A DNA stretch of 64,000 nt from RUG563 sp045590215 (lineage in GTDB: Bacteria > Bacillota > Clostridia > Christensenellales > Aristaeellaceae), in the NCBI GenBank assembly GCA_045590215.1, contig JAZNQO010000013.1, positions 62,001 to 126,000 of the forward strand, in the 5' to 3' direction. The position numbers were made by a program, and so were the translations under genes. Shown one piece after another: positions 14,690 through 22,817 of this stretch (its first letter is position 1; every line of letters starts with the position of its first letter). The notes under the pieces were generated by a model. It was not told the origin of the DNA. It ran no database searches and saw only the letters and a list, made by a program, of their open reading frames with translations.

Positions 14690-16075
14690 TTATTGCGTAT
14701 CCGCCTGCTCCAGGAGCTTGATTTCCCGGAGCGTTTTGATCTGCAAGAAGAGAGCCAGCAGGAAGGAGAAAACATCGGCCACGGGCTGGGTCAGCTGAAT
14801 GCCGAAGAGGCCAAAGCACCGGGAGAAAACAAACACCAGCGGCAAAAAGAACAGGCCTTGCCTTGCAACAGCCAGCAGCGATGCGCGGAAGGTTTTGGCG
14901 ATGGTTTGCAGCATCATATTGCTGATAATCACAAGGGCGAAAAGGGGAGCAGTGAAGCACTGCATTTTCAGAGCCAATGCGCCGATTTCAATCACTGCTG
15001 CATCATCGCTGCGGAACAGGCTGATGACGCTGGGAGCCAAGAGGATGCCAAGGAAGCCTGCAAAAACAAGGAACACCGTGCAAACCTTCACACAGAAGAA
15101 AAACGCCTGACGCACACGGGCGTATTTCTTTGCACCAAAGTTGAAGCCGCACACGGGCTGGAACCCCTGCCCAAAGCCAATCACCAAGGAATTTGCAAAC
15201 ATCATGATCCGGGAAACGATGCTCATGGCAGCAATGGCCGGATCGCCAAAGGCGGCAGCAGCGTTGTTCAGGCAGGTGGTGGACACGCTGCCGATGCCCT
15301 GCCGGAAAAGGGAGGGCGCACCGCCCTTGAAAATTTCCTTGAAGTAATGGGCTTTAGGGGTGAAATTGCGCAGATAGATGTTCAGATTATCCGATTTTCT
15401 CGTGCCGATAAACAAAAGCAGGAAGGAAATAAACTGGCTGATGATGGTGGCGAGGGCGGCACCGTTGATGCCCAGATTGCATACGAAAATGAAAATAGGA
15501 TCCAAAATGATATTGATGATGCCGCCGATGCCGATGCCGATCATGGAAAAGAAGGCGTTGCCCTGAAAGCGCAGCTGATTATTGAGCACAAGCGATGCAG
15601 CCATCCACGGCGCACCGATGAGGATGATGCGGATGTAAGAGGTGGCATAGGGCAGGATGGTGGGGGTGGAGCCAAGGAGCGTGGCCAGCGGATTGAGGAA
15701 CATAAGCCCCAGCACGGTCAAGATAAGGCCGCCAAGCAGGGCAGAGAAAAAGCCGGTAGCTGCCATGCGCTCAGCCTCTTCCGTTTCCTGACGGCCAAGG
15801 GCACGGGAAATGAAATTGCCGGAACCGTGGCCGAACATGAAACCCACCGCTTGAATGATGGACATGAGCGGAAAGGCGATGCCAACAGCGGCGGTGGCAC
15901 TGGTAGCGGCGGCACTGCCTTCGTTGAGCTGGCCAACGAAATAGGTATCAGCCATGTTATAAATGGAGGAAATCATCACGGACACCATGGCAGGCAGAGC
16001 CAAGCGGATAATCAAACGCCGAATGGGCGTTTCGGTCATCATGATGAATTTTTGCTGCTGATTTTGTTTGGCCAT
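14690..16075 (-). CDS. MATE family multidrug/polyspecific exporter
   Basis: A 461-residue integral membrane protein with about 12 hydrophobic helices in two related halves (IRLALPAMVSVMISSIYNM..YFVGQL and GAPSLFRQGIGSVSTT), typical of MATE transporters, which use Na+ or H+ gradients to expel cationic compounds. The GNFISRALGR loop after the first helices is a family feature. It begins immediately after the stop of the caspase-like gene (TAAATG), so the two are translationally coupled. Substrate unknown. Confidence 0.9.
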   Translation of the reverse strand: MAKQNQQQKFIMMTETPIRRLIIRLALPAMVSVMISSIYNMADTYFVGQLNEGSAAATSATAAVGIAFPLMSIIQAVGFMFGHGSGNFISRALGRQETEEAERMAATGFFSALLGGLILTVLGLMFLNPLATLLGSTPTILPYATSYIRIILIGAPWMAASLVLNNQLRFQGNAFFSMIGIGIGGIINIILDPIFIFVCNLGINGAALATIISQFISFLLLFIGTRKSDNLNIYLRNFTPKAHYFKEIFKGGAPSLFRQGIGSVSTTCLNNAAAAFGDPAIAAMSIVSRIMMFANSLVIGFGQGFQPVCGFNFGAKKYARVRQAFFFCVKVCTVFLVFAGFLGILLAPSVISLFRSDDAAVIEIGALALKMQCFTAPLFALVIISNMMLQTIAKTFRASLLAVARQGLFFLPLVFVFSRCFGLFGIQLTQPVADVFSFLLALFLQIKTLREIKLLEQADTQ

Positions 16076-17548
16076 TTATAAACCTTCTTTCATGCCGTCG
16101 GACAGTATAAAAACGCTGCTTTCGGCGGTATAGCGCATTTCGCCTAGCCACACCTGCACATAAGCGGTATATGGCCCGGAGGGCAAGGGGCGGCCCTGAT
16201 TATCCTTGCCATCCCAATAGAAAAGGGAAGCGGCTTCCTGCAATTGCTGGGGACGGGACGGCTGCTCATAGGAGAGCCGCTTCACTGTCTTTCCGGCTTC
16301 ATTGCGGATGGAAACAGACAAGGCGCAGGGCGCATCATGGAGCACCAGCAGGGGCATTTCCTCGCCAGTCTGGGGCTGAAAGGAAGCAGCCGTTTTGATT
16401 TGCAGGGACAAATCTTTTCTTTCCGGCTGCACGCACAAAAGCCGTGCCCCCTGAAAAACGGGAATTTCTTCCTCTATAGTGAAAAACTGAATCATGGCGT
16501 AGCCGGAATCGGTGGTGTTTTGGGTGCCAAGATGCAGGCTGCGCTGCTTGCGGCCGGGGGTTAAGAGGCCGTCTTCGTTTTCGATATCCTGAAAAAACTG
16601 GGCATTTTCAAAGTTCCATGCTCCGTTTTGATAATAAATCAGCTGGTAATAGAGGGAAACGGGCTGATGCACGGTGAAAGAAAAGTGCAGGTCGCTTTGC
16701 CCGGCTGTGAGCAGGGTGTCTTCAAAGGTGATATCGGTGATGCCGCATTTGTCGTGATTGGATGCAAGCGCAGGGTCGTATTGATAGAGGGGGAAATCTG
16801 CTTCCCCGGCAGGATAACGCTGGGGTGCGGAAGCGGCGTAATTGGCGCAGAGGTATTGGTAGGTTTCGTCGAAGGTGATGATGCCGTCCTTATTCACATC
16901 GGCAGAGTGGTGGCCGCTGAGACCCTTGGCAAACACATCGGCAAAATAGCTGCCGCCGGAAAGGGGCGCATTTTCCTCGCTTTGCCATTGGAAGCTAGCC
17001 TCGCAGCCGCCGGCACTGGTGATGATATAAACATTCTGCCCGGTGAAGGGATGGGAAGGCAGCAGTGCATCCATGCCTTTATGGATGAACGCCCCGGAAT
17101 TGCAGGCGTCCAGCATGATGAGCTTTGTGCCGGGAATGGGGGAAAGCATGGCGGCAAGGGCTTGGGGGGAGAGGATGTTTTCCTCCATGCCGTCGCAAAG
17201 ATAGATGCCTGTCTTTTCTTCTGAATAGCAGCCGTGCGAGGAAAGGTACAGCAGGGAAACATCGTTTTCCTCTGCGCCTGAAAAAGCTGCTTCGACAGCC
17301 TGCCGGAAGGCCGCTTCATGGCCGATTTCGTCGTAATAGGTGTGCAGGGTGTCATAGATGCGGATATCGGCGTTGAGAATCTGGGAAATCTTGTCCAGAT
17401 TGTTCTGGGCGATGGGGTAGGTATTTTCCTGGGTGAAAAAGGTATCACAGCCAATGAGCAGTGTACGGAAGGAAGGGGCGTCCTGATCGGCCAGAGCGCA
17501 AAGAGGGAACAGGAAAATAAGCAGGAATAAACCAATGAAACGCTTCAT
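16076..17548 (-). CDS. Secreted caspase-like cysteine peptidase (clan CD) with EF-hand and Ig-like tail
   Basis: A 490-residue protein. A signal peptide (1-20, ending CALA) is followed by a caspase/metacaspase-type fold with the catalytic dyad in LLYLSSHG (His105) and IMLDACNSG (Cys149). Residues 217-228 (DVNKDGIITFDE) form a calcium-binding EF-hand or dockerin-type loop, hinting at calcium control. The C-terminal half is beta-rich and ends in a FlgD-like Ig repeat (FYWDGKDNQGRPLPSGPY). Bacterial caspase homologues cleave after Arg/Lys, Asp or other residues; specificity here is unknown. It is the first gene of a two-gene unit with the MATE exporter. A TATAAT element lies upstream at about 17592. 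Confidence 0.85.
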   Translation of the reverse strand: MKRFIGLFLLIFLFPLCALADQDAPSFRTLLIGCDTFFTQENTYPIAQNNLDKISQILNADIRIYDTLHTYYDEIGHEAAFRQAVEAAFSGAEENDVSLLYLSSHGCYSEEKTGIYLCDGMEENILSPQALAAMLSPIPGTKLIMLDACNSGAFIHKGMDALLPSHPFTGQNVYIITSAGGCEASFQWQSEENAPLSGGSYFADVFAKGLSGHHSADVNKDGIITFDETYQYLCANYAASAPQRYPAGEADFPLYQYDPALASNHDKCGITDITFEDTLLTAGQSDLHFSFTVHQPVSLYYQLIYYQNGAWNFENAQFFQDIENEDGLLTPGRKQRSLHLGTQNTTDSGYAMIQFFTIEEEIPVFQGARLLCVQPERKDLSLQIKTAASFQPQTGEEMPLLVLHDAPCALSVSIRNEAGKTVKRLSYEQPSRPQQLQEAASLFYWDGKDNQGRPLPSGPYTAYVQVWLGEMRYTAESSVFILSDGMKEGL

Positions 17549-17645
17549 CTTCCTTTCCCTCCTTTTTGAACAAATTTATACAAGATAATTATACTCTATT
17601 TTTCTTCAAAAAGCCATAGCGCAGCCAATTAAAACCAAACAGGTA

Positions 17646-17673
17646 CAAAAAAAGAGGCTGCGTTTGCAGCCCC
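17646..17673 (-). terminator. Terminator of the ABC ATPase gene
   Basis: The arms 17654-17661 and 17666-17673 pair (one G-U). On the minus strand seven Ts follow. Confidence 0.85.
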
Positions 17674-17690
17674 ATTTGATATTTGAAAGA

Positions 17691-18812
17691 TTAACGCTGG
17701 AGGATGGTTTCTTCAGTGTCCTTATCGAAGAAGTGGAGACGGCTGGTGTCCAGAGCAACCTTGATGTCGTCGCCGGGACGGGTGGCAGTGCGGGGATCAA
17801 CACGGGCGATAACGCTTTCGTCCTTGCCGGTGGTGGTGAAGTACAGATAGGTTTCGGAGCCCATCAATTCGGTCACTTCCACATGCACCTTCATAGAAGC
17901 ATCGGCATGAGCTTCCACGAAATCGGGAGCGTCGTCGATATCTTCGGGACGGATGCCCATGGTGACTTCCTTGCCGATATAGCTTTCGTCAGTCAGCTTA
18001 TCCAGCTTTTCCTGGGGAACCTTGATTTCGTTGTTGCCGAACACGGCATAAACGCCATCAGCCTTCTTTTCCAGCTTCACATCGAAGAAGTTCATCTGGG
18101 GGGAGCCGATGAAGCCGGCAACGAACTTGTTGTGGGGATAGTCGTAGTTGTGCTGGGGGGAATCAACCTGCTGGATGAAACCATCCTTCATGATAACGAT
18201 ACGGGAACCCATGGTCATAGCTTCGGTCTGGTCGTGGGTAACGTAGATGAAGGTGGTCTGCAGACGCTGATGCAGCTTGGTGATTTCGGTACGCATGGCA
18301 ACACGCAGCTTGGCGTCCAAGTTGGACAGAGGTTCGTCCATCAGGAAGACCTTGGGTTCACGCACGATGGCACGACCCAGAGCAACACGCTGACGCTGAC
18401 CGCCGGACAGAGCCTTGGGCTTACGATTGAGCAGATAGCCGATATCCAGAATACGGGCAGCTTCTTCCACGCGGCGTTTGATTTCTTCCTTGGGGGTCTT
18501 GCGCAGCTTCAGACCGAAAGCCATGTTATCATACACCGTCATATGGGGATACAGAGCGTAGTTCTGGAACACCATGGCGATGTCGCGATCCTTGGGAGCA
18601 ACGTCATTCACCAGTTTGTCGCCGATGTACAGTTCGCCGTCAGAAATTTCTTCCAGACCGGCAACCATGCGCAGGGTGGTGGACTTACCGCAACCGGAAG
18701 GACCAACCAGAACGATAAATTCCTTATCTTCGATATCGAGGGTGAAGTCACTAACTGCGGTTACGCCACCGGCATAAACCTTATAAATGTGTTGCAAAGA
18801 TACGCTAGACAT
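17691..18812 (-). CDS. ugpC: Sugar ABC transporter ATP-binding protein (MsmK/UgpC/MalK type)
   Basis: A 373-residue ATPase with Walker A GPSGCGKST, Q-loop MVFQNYALYPHM, signature LSGGQRQR, Walker B VFLMDEPLSNLD, and H-loop THDQTEAMT. The C-terminal OB-type domain (MGIRPEDIDDAPDF) is that of MalK/UgpC proteins. It energises carbohydrate uptake. No permease or binding protein is encoded beside it; such lone MsmK-type ATPases serve several sugar transporters in Firmicutes. The ATG at 18812 follows AGGAGG; the open frame upstream is not used. Its own promoter and terminator make it monocistronic. Confidence 0.93.
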   Translation of the reverse strand: MSSVSLQHIYKVYAGGVTAVSDFTLDIEDKEFIVLVGPSGCGKSTTLRMVAGLEEISDGELYIGDKLVNDVAPKDRDIAMVFQNYALYPHMTVYDNMAFGLKLRKTPKEEIKRRVEEAARILDIGYLLNRKPKALSGGQRQRVALGRAIVREPKVFLMDEPLSNLDAKLRVAMRTEITKLHQRLQTTFIYVTHDQTEAMTMGSRIVIMKDGFIQQVDSPQHNYDYPHNKFVAGFIGSPQMNFFDVKLEKKADGVYAVFGNNEIKVPQEKLDKLTDESYIGKEVTMGIRPEDIDDAPDFVEAHADASMKVHVEVTELMGSETYLYFTTTGKDESVIARVDPRTATRPGDDIKVALDTSRLHFFDKDTEETILQR

Positions 18813-18885
18813 GAAAAAATCCTCCTTCAAATTTATGATACCACCTGAACATGCCGTCAAGCGCAGGGCACGTCCTTGTAGCTAT

Positions 18886-18914
18886 ATTATACTTGCTTTT
18901 TCCTCTCTTGACCA
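18886..18914 (-). promoter_or_regulatory. Promoter of the sugar ABC ATPase gene
   Basis: TATAAT (18886-18891) with a weak TGGTCA (18909-18914) 17 bases away on the minus strand. From here to 19208 lies AT-rich sequence with no supportable gene. Confidence 0.6.
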
Positions 18915-19208
18915 TACAACAACTTACACAAATATTTTGTGCTTTGCTTGTGCAAGAATTGTACATCATGGCGAAAATACGCCCAAATAGACAAATTTTG
19001 CAGAAAAAACAAAACCGTTGGGTCAACAGATGAACAAGTATGGGATAATTATATACATTTTTTGCGTAATAATCAAGCGAAAATTGATGAAACGGTACTA
19101 TTTTGATATATATTTCCCCAAATGGATAATGAAACGGAAATGGTGCACAGAATTGTAACAATCACGAAAGAAATTTATGATTTATGGATGTTTTTCCTGC
19201 TTTTTGCG

Positions 19209-19237
19209 TTGACAAACTGTAATATTTTTGATATAAA
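19209..19237 (+). promoter_or_regulatory. Promoter of the VanY-like gene
   Basis: TTGACA (19209-19214), 17-base spacer, TATAAA (19232-19237). Confidence 0.8.
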
Positions 19238-19311
19238 TGAAATGAGAAATTGCAACTGCATCCTATTTGCACAAATATAAGTAGGATAGACACAAGTTGG
19301 AAGGTGAAAAC

Positions 19312-20451
19312 ATGGCAAAGAATAACGGCGCAGATGCGTATCAGAAGCTGGTTCGTATTTTGCTGGTTGTGTTTGTACTGGTGATTCTCTTTGGGGCTGG
19401 GTATATGCTGATGGATCGTTCCATCCAGACCCAGACGGAAGAAAACGCAAGGTTTGCCGAGCAGGAAAACCAGGCCAATCAAAAGCAATATCAGCAGGCA
19501 CTGGCTGAATATAATGAACAGCAGAAAAAGCCCGAAACGCCCCAGTGGCCCACGCCCAAAGCGGAAGGCATTGATGTGGTGGATCTAACGGGCTTTGCAG
19601 TCAATAACGCCTATGATTATCAGGCTACCCGGAATGAACTTTTGATGGGCGGCATGATTCTGGTGAACCGCTGGCATGAGCTGCCGGCTGATTATTATGC
19701 CGTGGCGCAGGAAAACATGCTGGCCGTCTATCAGGCAGACAAGACCATTCCTGTGCATGACAGCAGCGTGCGGCTTTTGCCCAGTGCCCTTTCTGCCCTT
19801 AGCAATATGCTCAAGGCTGCCGAAAAGGCGGAGCTGACCAATTACCTCATTGGCGAAGGCTACCGTACCATGGAAAAGCAGCAGGAATACTACGCTGAAT
19901 CCGAAAGCAAATACACCTCTCGCTACACCGGCGAAGCCCTGAAGCAGAAAACCATCGCTTCCGGCGTGAACTATCCCGGTACCAGCGAATATCAGAGTGG
20001 CTTTGCTTTCAATCCCCGCCGCTATAAGTCCGGCGATGCGGAATTCAACGAACCTAAGTTCTACGACACCGAACATTCCGATTGGCTGGTAGCCAACAGC
20101 TGGAAATACGGCATCGTGTTCCGCTTCCCGGTAAAGGGCTATCCCAACGAAAATGTGCCGGATAAGGCTTATAAGACCGGCGAAGAAAAGAAACTGATGA
20201 TTTACCGGTATGTGGGCGAAGGGCACGCCATGGCCATGCACGCCATGGATATGTGCATGGAAGAATACATCGAATATCTGATGGCGCATCCCCATATTGC
20301 CGTTTATGAAGACGGCAATCTGAAATATGAAATCACCCGTGTGAATGCCGATACGACAAACGGTGCCAAGGTTGAGCTTTCGGGCAATGCCAAGGACTTT
20401 AGCGTGTCCATGGACAATTGTGGCGGCGTGATTGTGTGCATGAGCTACTAA
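19312..20451 (+). CDS. VanY-like (M15B) membrane protein lacking the zinc-binding and catalytic residues
   Basis: A 379-residue protein: a transmembrane anchor (about 14-34), a Gln/Glu-rich stalk, then a domain aligning with D,D-carboxypeptidases of the VanY/DacB family (GEGYRTMEKQQEYY, GTSEYQSGFAFN, WKYGIVFRFPVKG, YRYVGEGHA). In active enzymes the second motif is SEHQxGxAxD; here the zinc ligands His and Asp are Tyr227 and Asn234. The EPWHxRYVG motif is KLMIYRYVG, so the catalytic Glu and the other zinc His are also gone. The fold is probably kept for binding peptidoglycan peptide or for partner binding. The ATG at 19312 follows GGAAGG; the TTG at 19297 is less likely. Confidence 0.82.
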   Translation: MAKNNGADAYQKLVRILLVVFVLVILFGAGYMLMDRSIQTQTEENARFAEQENQANQKQYQQALAEYNEQQKKPETPQWPTPKAEGIDVVDLTGFAVNNAYDYQATRNELLMGGMILVNRWHELPADYYAVAQENMLAVYQADKTIPVHDSSVRLLPSALSALSNMLKAAEKAELTNYLIGEGYRTMEKQQEYYAESESKYTSRYTGEALKQKTIASGVNYPGTSEYQSGFAFNPRRYKSGDAEFNEPKFYDTEHSDWLVANSWKYGIVFRFPVKGYPNENVPDKAYKTGEEKKLMIYRYVGEGHAMAMHAMDMCMEEYIEYLMAHPHIAVYEDGNLKYEITRVNADTTNGAKVELSGNAKDFSVSMDNCGGVIVCMSY

Positions 20452-20528
20452 ATCAAAAAAACGTCCTGCCAGAAGGTATGATGTAAAGGAAGGAGTTATC
20501 CTACACTTTGCATCTTGTAAATAACGAA

Positions 20529-20558
20529 ACCGCAAGCCTTTGAATGGCTTGCGGTTTT
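20529..20558 (+). terminator. Terminator after the VanY-like gene
   Basis: A perfect 10-bp stem (20529-20538 with 20546-20555) followed by TTTT. Confidence 0.8.
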
Positions 20559-20614
20559 GTGTAGTGCTGTGATAGAATGAAAGCGATAAACTTGAATTTG
20601 AAAGGGATGTCTCT

Positions 20615-21475
20615 ATGGATAGAATAGCATTTATTAAATACATATCAGCATTATTACTGTTTGGTCTTAACGGAATAGTGGCAAGTCATATTGCACTGAA
20701 CAGTTATGAAATCGTGTATCTCCGTACACTAATCGGCAGTATTTTGCTGATTGTTCTATTTTCACTTGGTAAAGGCAAGTTTCATATTAAGACTTACAAG
20801 AAAGATACCATCTTTATTGTTCTGTCTGGTATTGCGATGGGAACAAGTTGGATGTTCCTATACGAAGCATATCAACAAATAGGTATTAGTTTATCTTCGC
20901 TCCTTTATTATTGCGGTCCGGTCATTGTTATGATATTATCGCCGATTATCTTTCGTGAAAAACTGACCGCGCCTAAACTATTGGGTTTTGCGACCGTACT
21001 TGTTGGAATTTTCCTTGTCAACGGTAATACGGTCGGCAGCAGTAATACTTGGGGATTGTTCTGCGGTGCAATGTCGGCTGTAATGTATTTCTTTATGGTA
21101 ACCCTCAACAAGCAATCAAAAAATATCAGTGGTATGGAAAACTCCGCCATACAGCTTGTTGTTAGTTTTTTGACCGTTGCAGTCTTTACAGGTATTAAGC
21201 AAGGTTTCATTATCAATGTACCTGCGGACGCTTGGGTGTGGATTTTAATACTCGGTGTTTTGAATACAGGAATTGGTTGTTATCTCTATTTTTCACCACT
21301 TGCAAAACTTCCCGTGCAGACAGTTGCGGTATGCGGTTATTTAGAACCTTTGTCAGCGGTTGTTTTTGCCGCCCTATTACTCGATGAGAAAATGACCATA
21401 ATACAAATTATTGGTGCTGTGTGTATTATTGGCGGTGCAATGATAGGTGAATTGATAAAAACTAAAAGAACGTAA
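20615..21475 (+). CDS. EamA/DMT family transporter
   Basis: A 286-residue protein with ten hydrophobic helices in two EamA repeats; the VYLRTLIGSILLIVLF and GYLEPLSAVVFAALLLDEK segments are family hallmarks. DMT transporters export amino acids, metabolites or drugs; the substrate is unknown. The gene is visibly more AT-rich and uses A/T-ending codons more than its neighbours, suggesting recent horizontal gain. It is flanked by a terminator before it and three terminator-like hairpins after it, as expected for an insertion cassette. Confidence 0.88.
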   Translation: MDRIAFIKYISALLLFGLNGIVASHIALNSYEIVYLRTLIGSILLIVLFSLGKGKFHIKTYKKDTIFIVLSGIAMGTSWMFLYEAYQQIGISLSSLLYYCGPVIVMILSPIIFREKLTAPKLLGFATVLVGIFLVNGNTVGSSNTWGLFCGAMSAVMYFFMVTLNKQSKNISGMENSAIQLVVSFLTVAVFTGIKQGFIINVPADAWVWILILGVLNTGIGCYLYFSPLAKLPVQTVAVCGYLEPLSAVVFAALLLDEKMTIIQIIGAVCIIGGAMIGELIKTKRT

Positions 21476-21527
21476 AATTCCAATTTGCCGAGCAGACGAA
21501 AAACAACTCCCCACCCTCTCCGGAGGG

Positions 21528-21566
21528 CGCAATTATACGCACTGTACCAGTGCATTGCGTTTTTTC
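21528..21566 (+). terminator. Terminator-like hairpin after the EamA gene
   Basis: CGCAAT...ATTGCG encloses GCACTG-TAC-CAGTGC; a run of Ts follows. Confidence 0.65.
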
Positions 21567-21578
21567 AACCACATAAGC

Positions 21579-21616
21579 AAACGAGCATCCAACAAACGCC
21601 GGATGCTCGTTTTTTT
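21579..21616 (+). terminator. Second tandem terminator
   Basis: An 11-12-bp stem (about 21580-21590 with 21601-21611), then seven Ts. No gene ends directly before it. Confidence 0.7.
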
Positions 21617-21698
21617 CGTTGTGGGATAAATTCATTCTTAAGAACTCTCCCGCCAAGGCAGGGCGTTTTTCATTGTGGAAAATACGGACAAAAGAAAA

Positions 21699-21728
21699 GC
21701 GGCACTGCCAATTGGCGGTGCCGTTTTC
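21699..21728 (+). terminator. Third tandem terminator-like hairpin
   Basis: CGGCAC-TGCC pairs with GGCG-GTGCCG around AATT, followed by TTTTC. Between these hairpins (21476-21809) I see no credible gene. Confidence 0.55.
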
Positions 21729-21809
21729 TGCATTGACCTTGTATATGAAAGCCGCAAGGGCTCTTTGGCGAAGGTATCGGCTTATAAGAAAGGAAGCCGT
21801 CTGGATGAA

Positions 21810-22055
21810 TTACGCTTCTTTGATATAAGCTTCAATGGCTTTGACGAATTTGGGAATCGTCAGGTCTTCCATGTCGTTGGTGTCGATGAACATGGTATCA
21901 CGTGCCGAATACATCATGGCCAGAACGCCAAGGGTGGATTTAGGATCAGTGCAGAATTTTTCGGAGCGGAGCAGCACTTCGTTGGTGAAATCCTTGCAGA
22001 TAGCGGAGAGCTGTTCGGCGGCCTTCATGGAGTCGACGTGGATGTGAATTTTCAT
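21810..22055 (-). CDS. HPr-like protein without the phosphorylated histidine
   Basis: An 81-residue protein of HPr size and pattern. The first strand MKIHIHVDS is followed directly by a helix (KAAEQLSAICKDFTNEVLL); the active-site GIHARPA loop with His15 is missing. The Ser46 region of HPr is recognisable as KSTLGVLAM. Without His15 it cannot relay PTS phosphate; like Crh it could act through the serine site, or it may have another role. The ATG at 22055 follows AAGGAG; the longer upstream frame covers its leader, which has a TGCGGAG/CTCCGCA hairpin (about 22106-22126). Confidence 0.72.
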   Translation of the reverse strand: MKIHIHVDSMKAAEQLSAICKDFTNEVLLRSEKFCTDPKSTLGVLAMMYSARDTMFIDTNDMEDLTIPKFVKAIEAYIKEA

Positions 22056-22131
22056 GTTTACATCTCCTTTCCCGGGCGGTAGCCCAAGGGTTCTTTCTTT
22101 GCGTTGCGGAGTCATCCATCTCCGCATCCCA

Positions 22132-22160
22132 AGTGTATCAAAACCCATAGGAAAACACAA
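22132..22160 (-). promoter_or_regulatory. Promoter of the HPr-like gene
   Basis: On the minus strand TTGTGT (22155-22160), 17-base spacer, TACACT (22132-22137). Confidence 0.55.
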
Positions 22161-22298
22161 GACGGCAGGATTGACAACCTTTTTTCGGCGTTTTTGTTTA
22201 AGATGTAAAAAATGGCGACCATAAAAGCGATGGACAATCTGGAATAGACAAATACAACACCAAATAATACATATTTAACGTATTTGGGGTACAAAAAT

Positions 22299-22416
22299 AC
22301 CATGCAGACGAACAGGCTTCCCCGCAGCACACGCCTAAAATGCTTACTGCTGCTTCCTCTCGGACCTGACAGGGTTCACACCGCAGCATCGCACAGGACC
22401 CATCCGCCTACACGGC
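22299..22416 (-). ncRNA. ffs: Signal recognition particle RNA, compact bacterial (4.5S-like) form
   Basis: The minus strand carries the SRP RNA core: TGTCAGGTCCGAGAGGAAGC with following AGCAGTAAGC, and GCGTGTGCTGCGG on the 3' side. The first 18 and last 18 bases of the proposed RNA pair along their whole length (with wobbles), fixing the ends at 22416 (5') and 22299 (3'), about 118 nt. A T-run (22292-22298) ends it. There is room only for the helix 8 and stem core, not for the Alu domain found in Bacillus. It binds Ffh for membrane-protein targeting. The tetraloop is the variant CCGAGAGG rather than CCGGAAGG. Confidence 0.95.
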
Positions 22417-22422
22417 TTCATT

Positions 22423-22451
22423 ATCATACATGATTTCAGGGAAAAATGCAA
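22423..22451 (-). promoter_or_regulatory. Promoter of the SRP RNA gene
   Basis: TTGCAT (22446-22451), 17-base spacer, TATGAT (22423-22428), with the inferred RNA start seven bases later. Confidence 0.8.
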
Positions 22452-22469
22452 GAAGAAATTCTTTCTTGT

Positions 22470-22754
22470 TTATTTGCAGTCAAAAATCGCCTTGGAAAGG
22501 ATGTATTTGCTGTATTCCTCTTTCCATTGCAGGTGCAGGGCGGAAGCGTTCCAATTGGGCAGGGCTTCCTTGGCCATTTCCACCACGATCATCAGGTCAA
22601 AGCGGTTTTCCAAGGGGATGCAGTTGGGATAGAGCGTGGCACCTTCCACGCCGGGAATTTCCTTGGCAGCGGAGAACAGCCGGGCAATTTCCTTTTCCAA
22701 GGCAGGCTTATCCGTTACAAGGGCGTTGTATTTCACGATAATATGATGTTTCAA
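22470..22754 (-). CDS. Dabb (stress-responsive alpha/beta-barrel) family protein
   Basis: A 94-residue ferredoxin-like alpha+beta protein that begins KHHIIVKYN and contains FDLMIVVEMAKEALPNW, matching dimeric alpha-beta barrel (Dabb) domains, which are small and of mostly unknown function. It starts with TTG at 22754, seven bases after AGGAGGG; no in-frame ATG is available nearby. It has its own promoter and is followed by the SRP RNA gene on the same strand. Confidence 0.82.
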   Translation of the reverse strand: MKHHIIVKYNALVTDKPALEKEIARLFSAAKEIPGVEGATLYPNCIPLENRFDLMIVVEMAKEALPNWNASALHLQWKEEYSKYILSKAIFDCK

Positions 22755-22784
22755 GGGGAAACCCTCCTTTGTTTACTTTTCAAT

Positions 22785-22813
22785 ACTATACCAAATAATG
22801 AAGGAAATGACAA
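22785..22813 (-). promoter_or_regulatory. Promoter of the Dabb gene
   Basis: On the minus strand TTGTCA (22808-22813), 17-base spacer, TATAGT (22785-22790), just after the PBP stop codon. Confidence 0.7.
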
Positions 22814-22817
22814 TATT

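Noticed and set aside
18915..19208. Possible small genes in the AT-rich gap
   Set aside because: Open frames are short, without ribosome sites or homology; the region is best left as noncoding upstream sequence.
22198..22389. Short open frames over 22198-22389 on the minus strand
   Set aside because: They lie within the SRP RNA gene and its terminator; the RNA explains the sequence.
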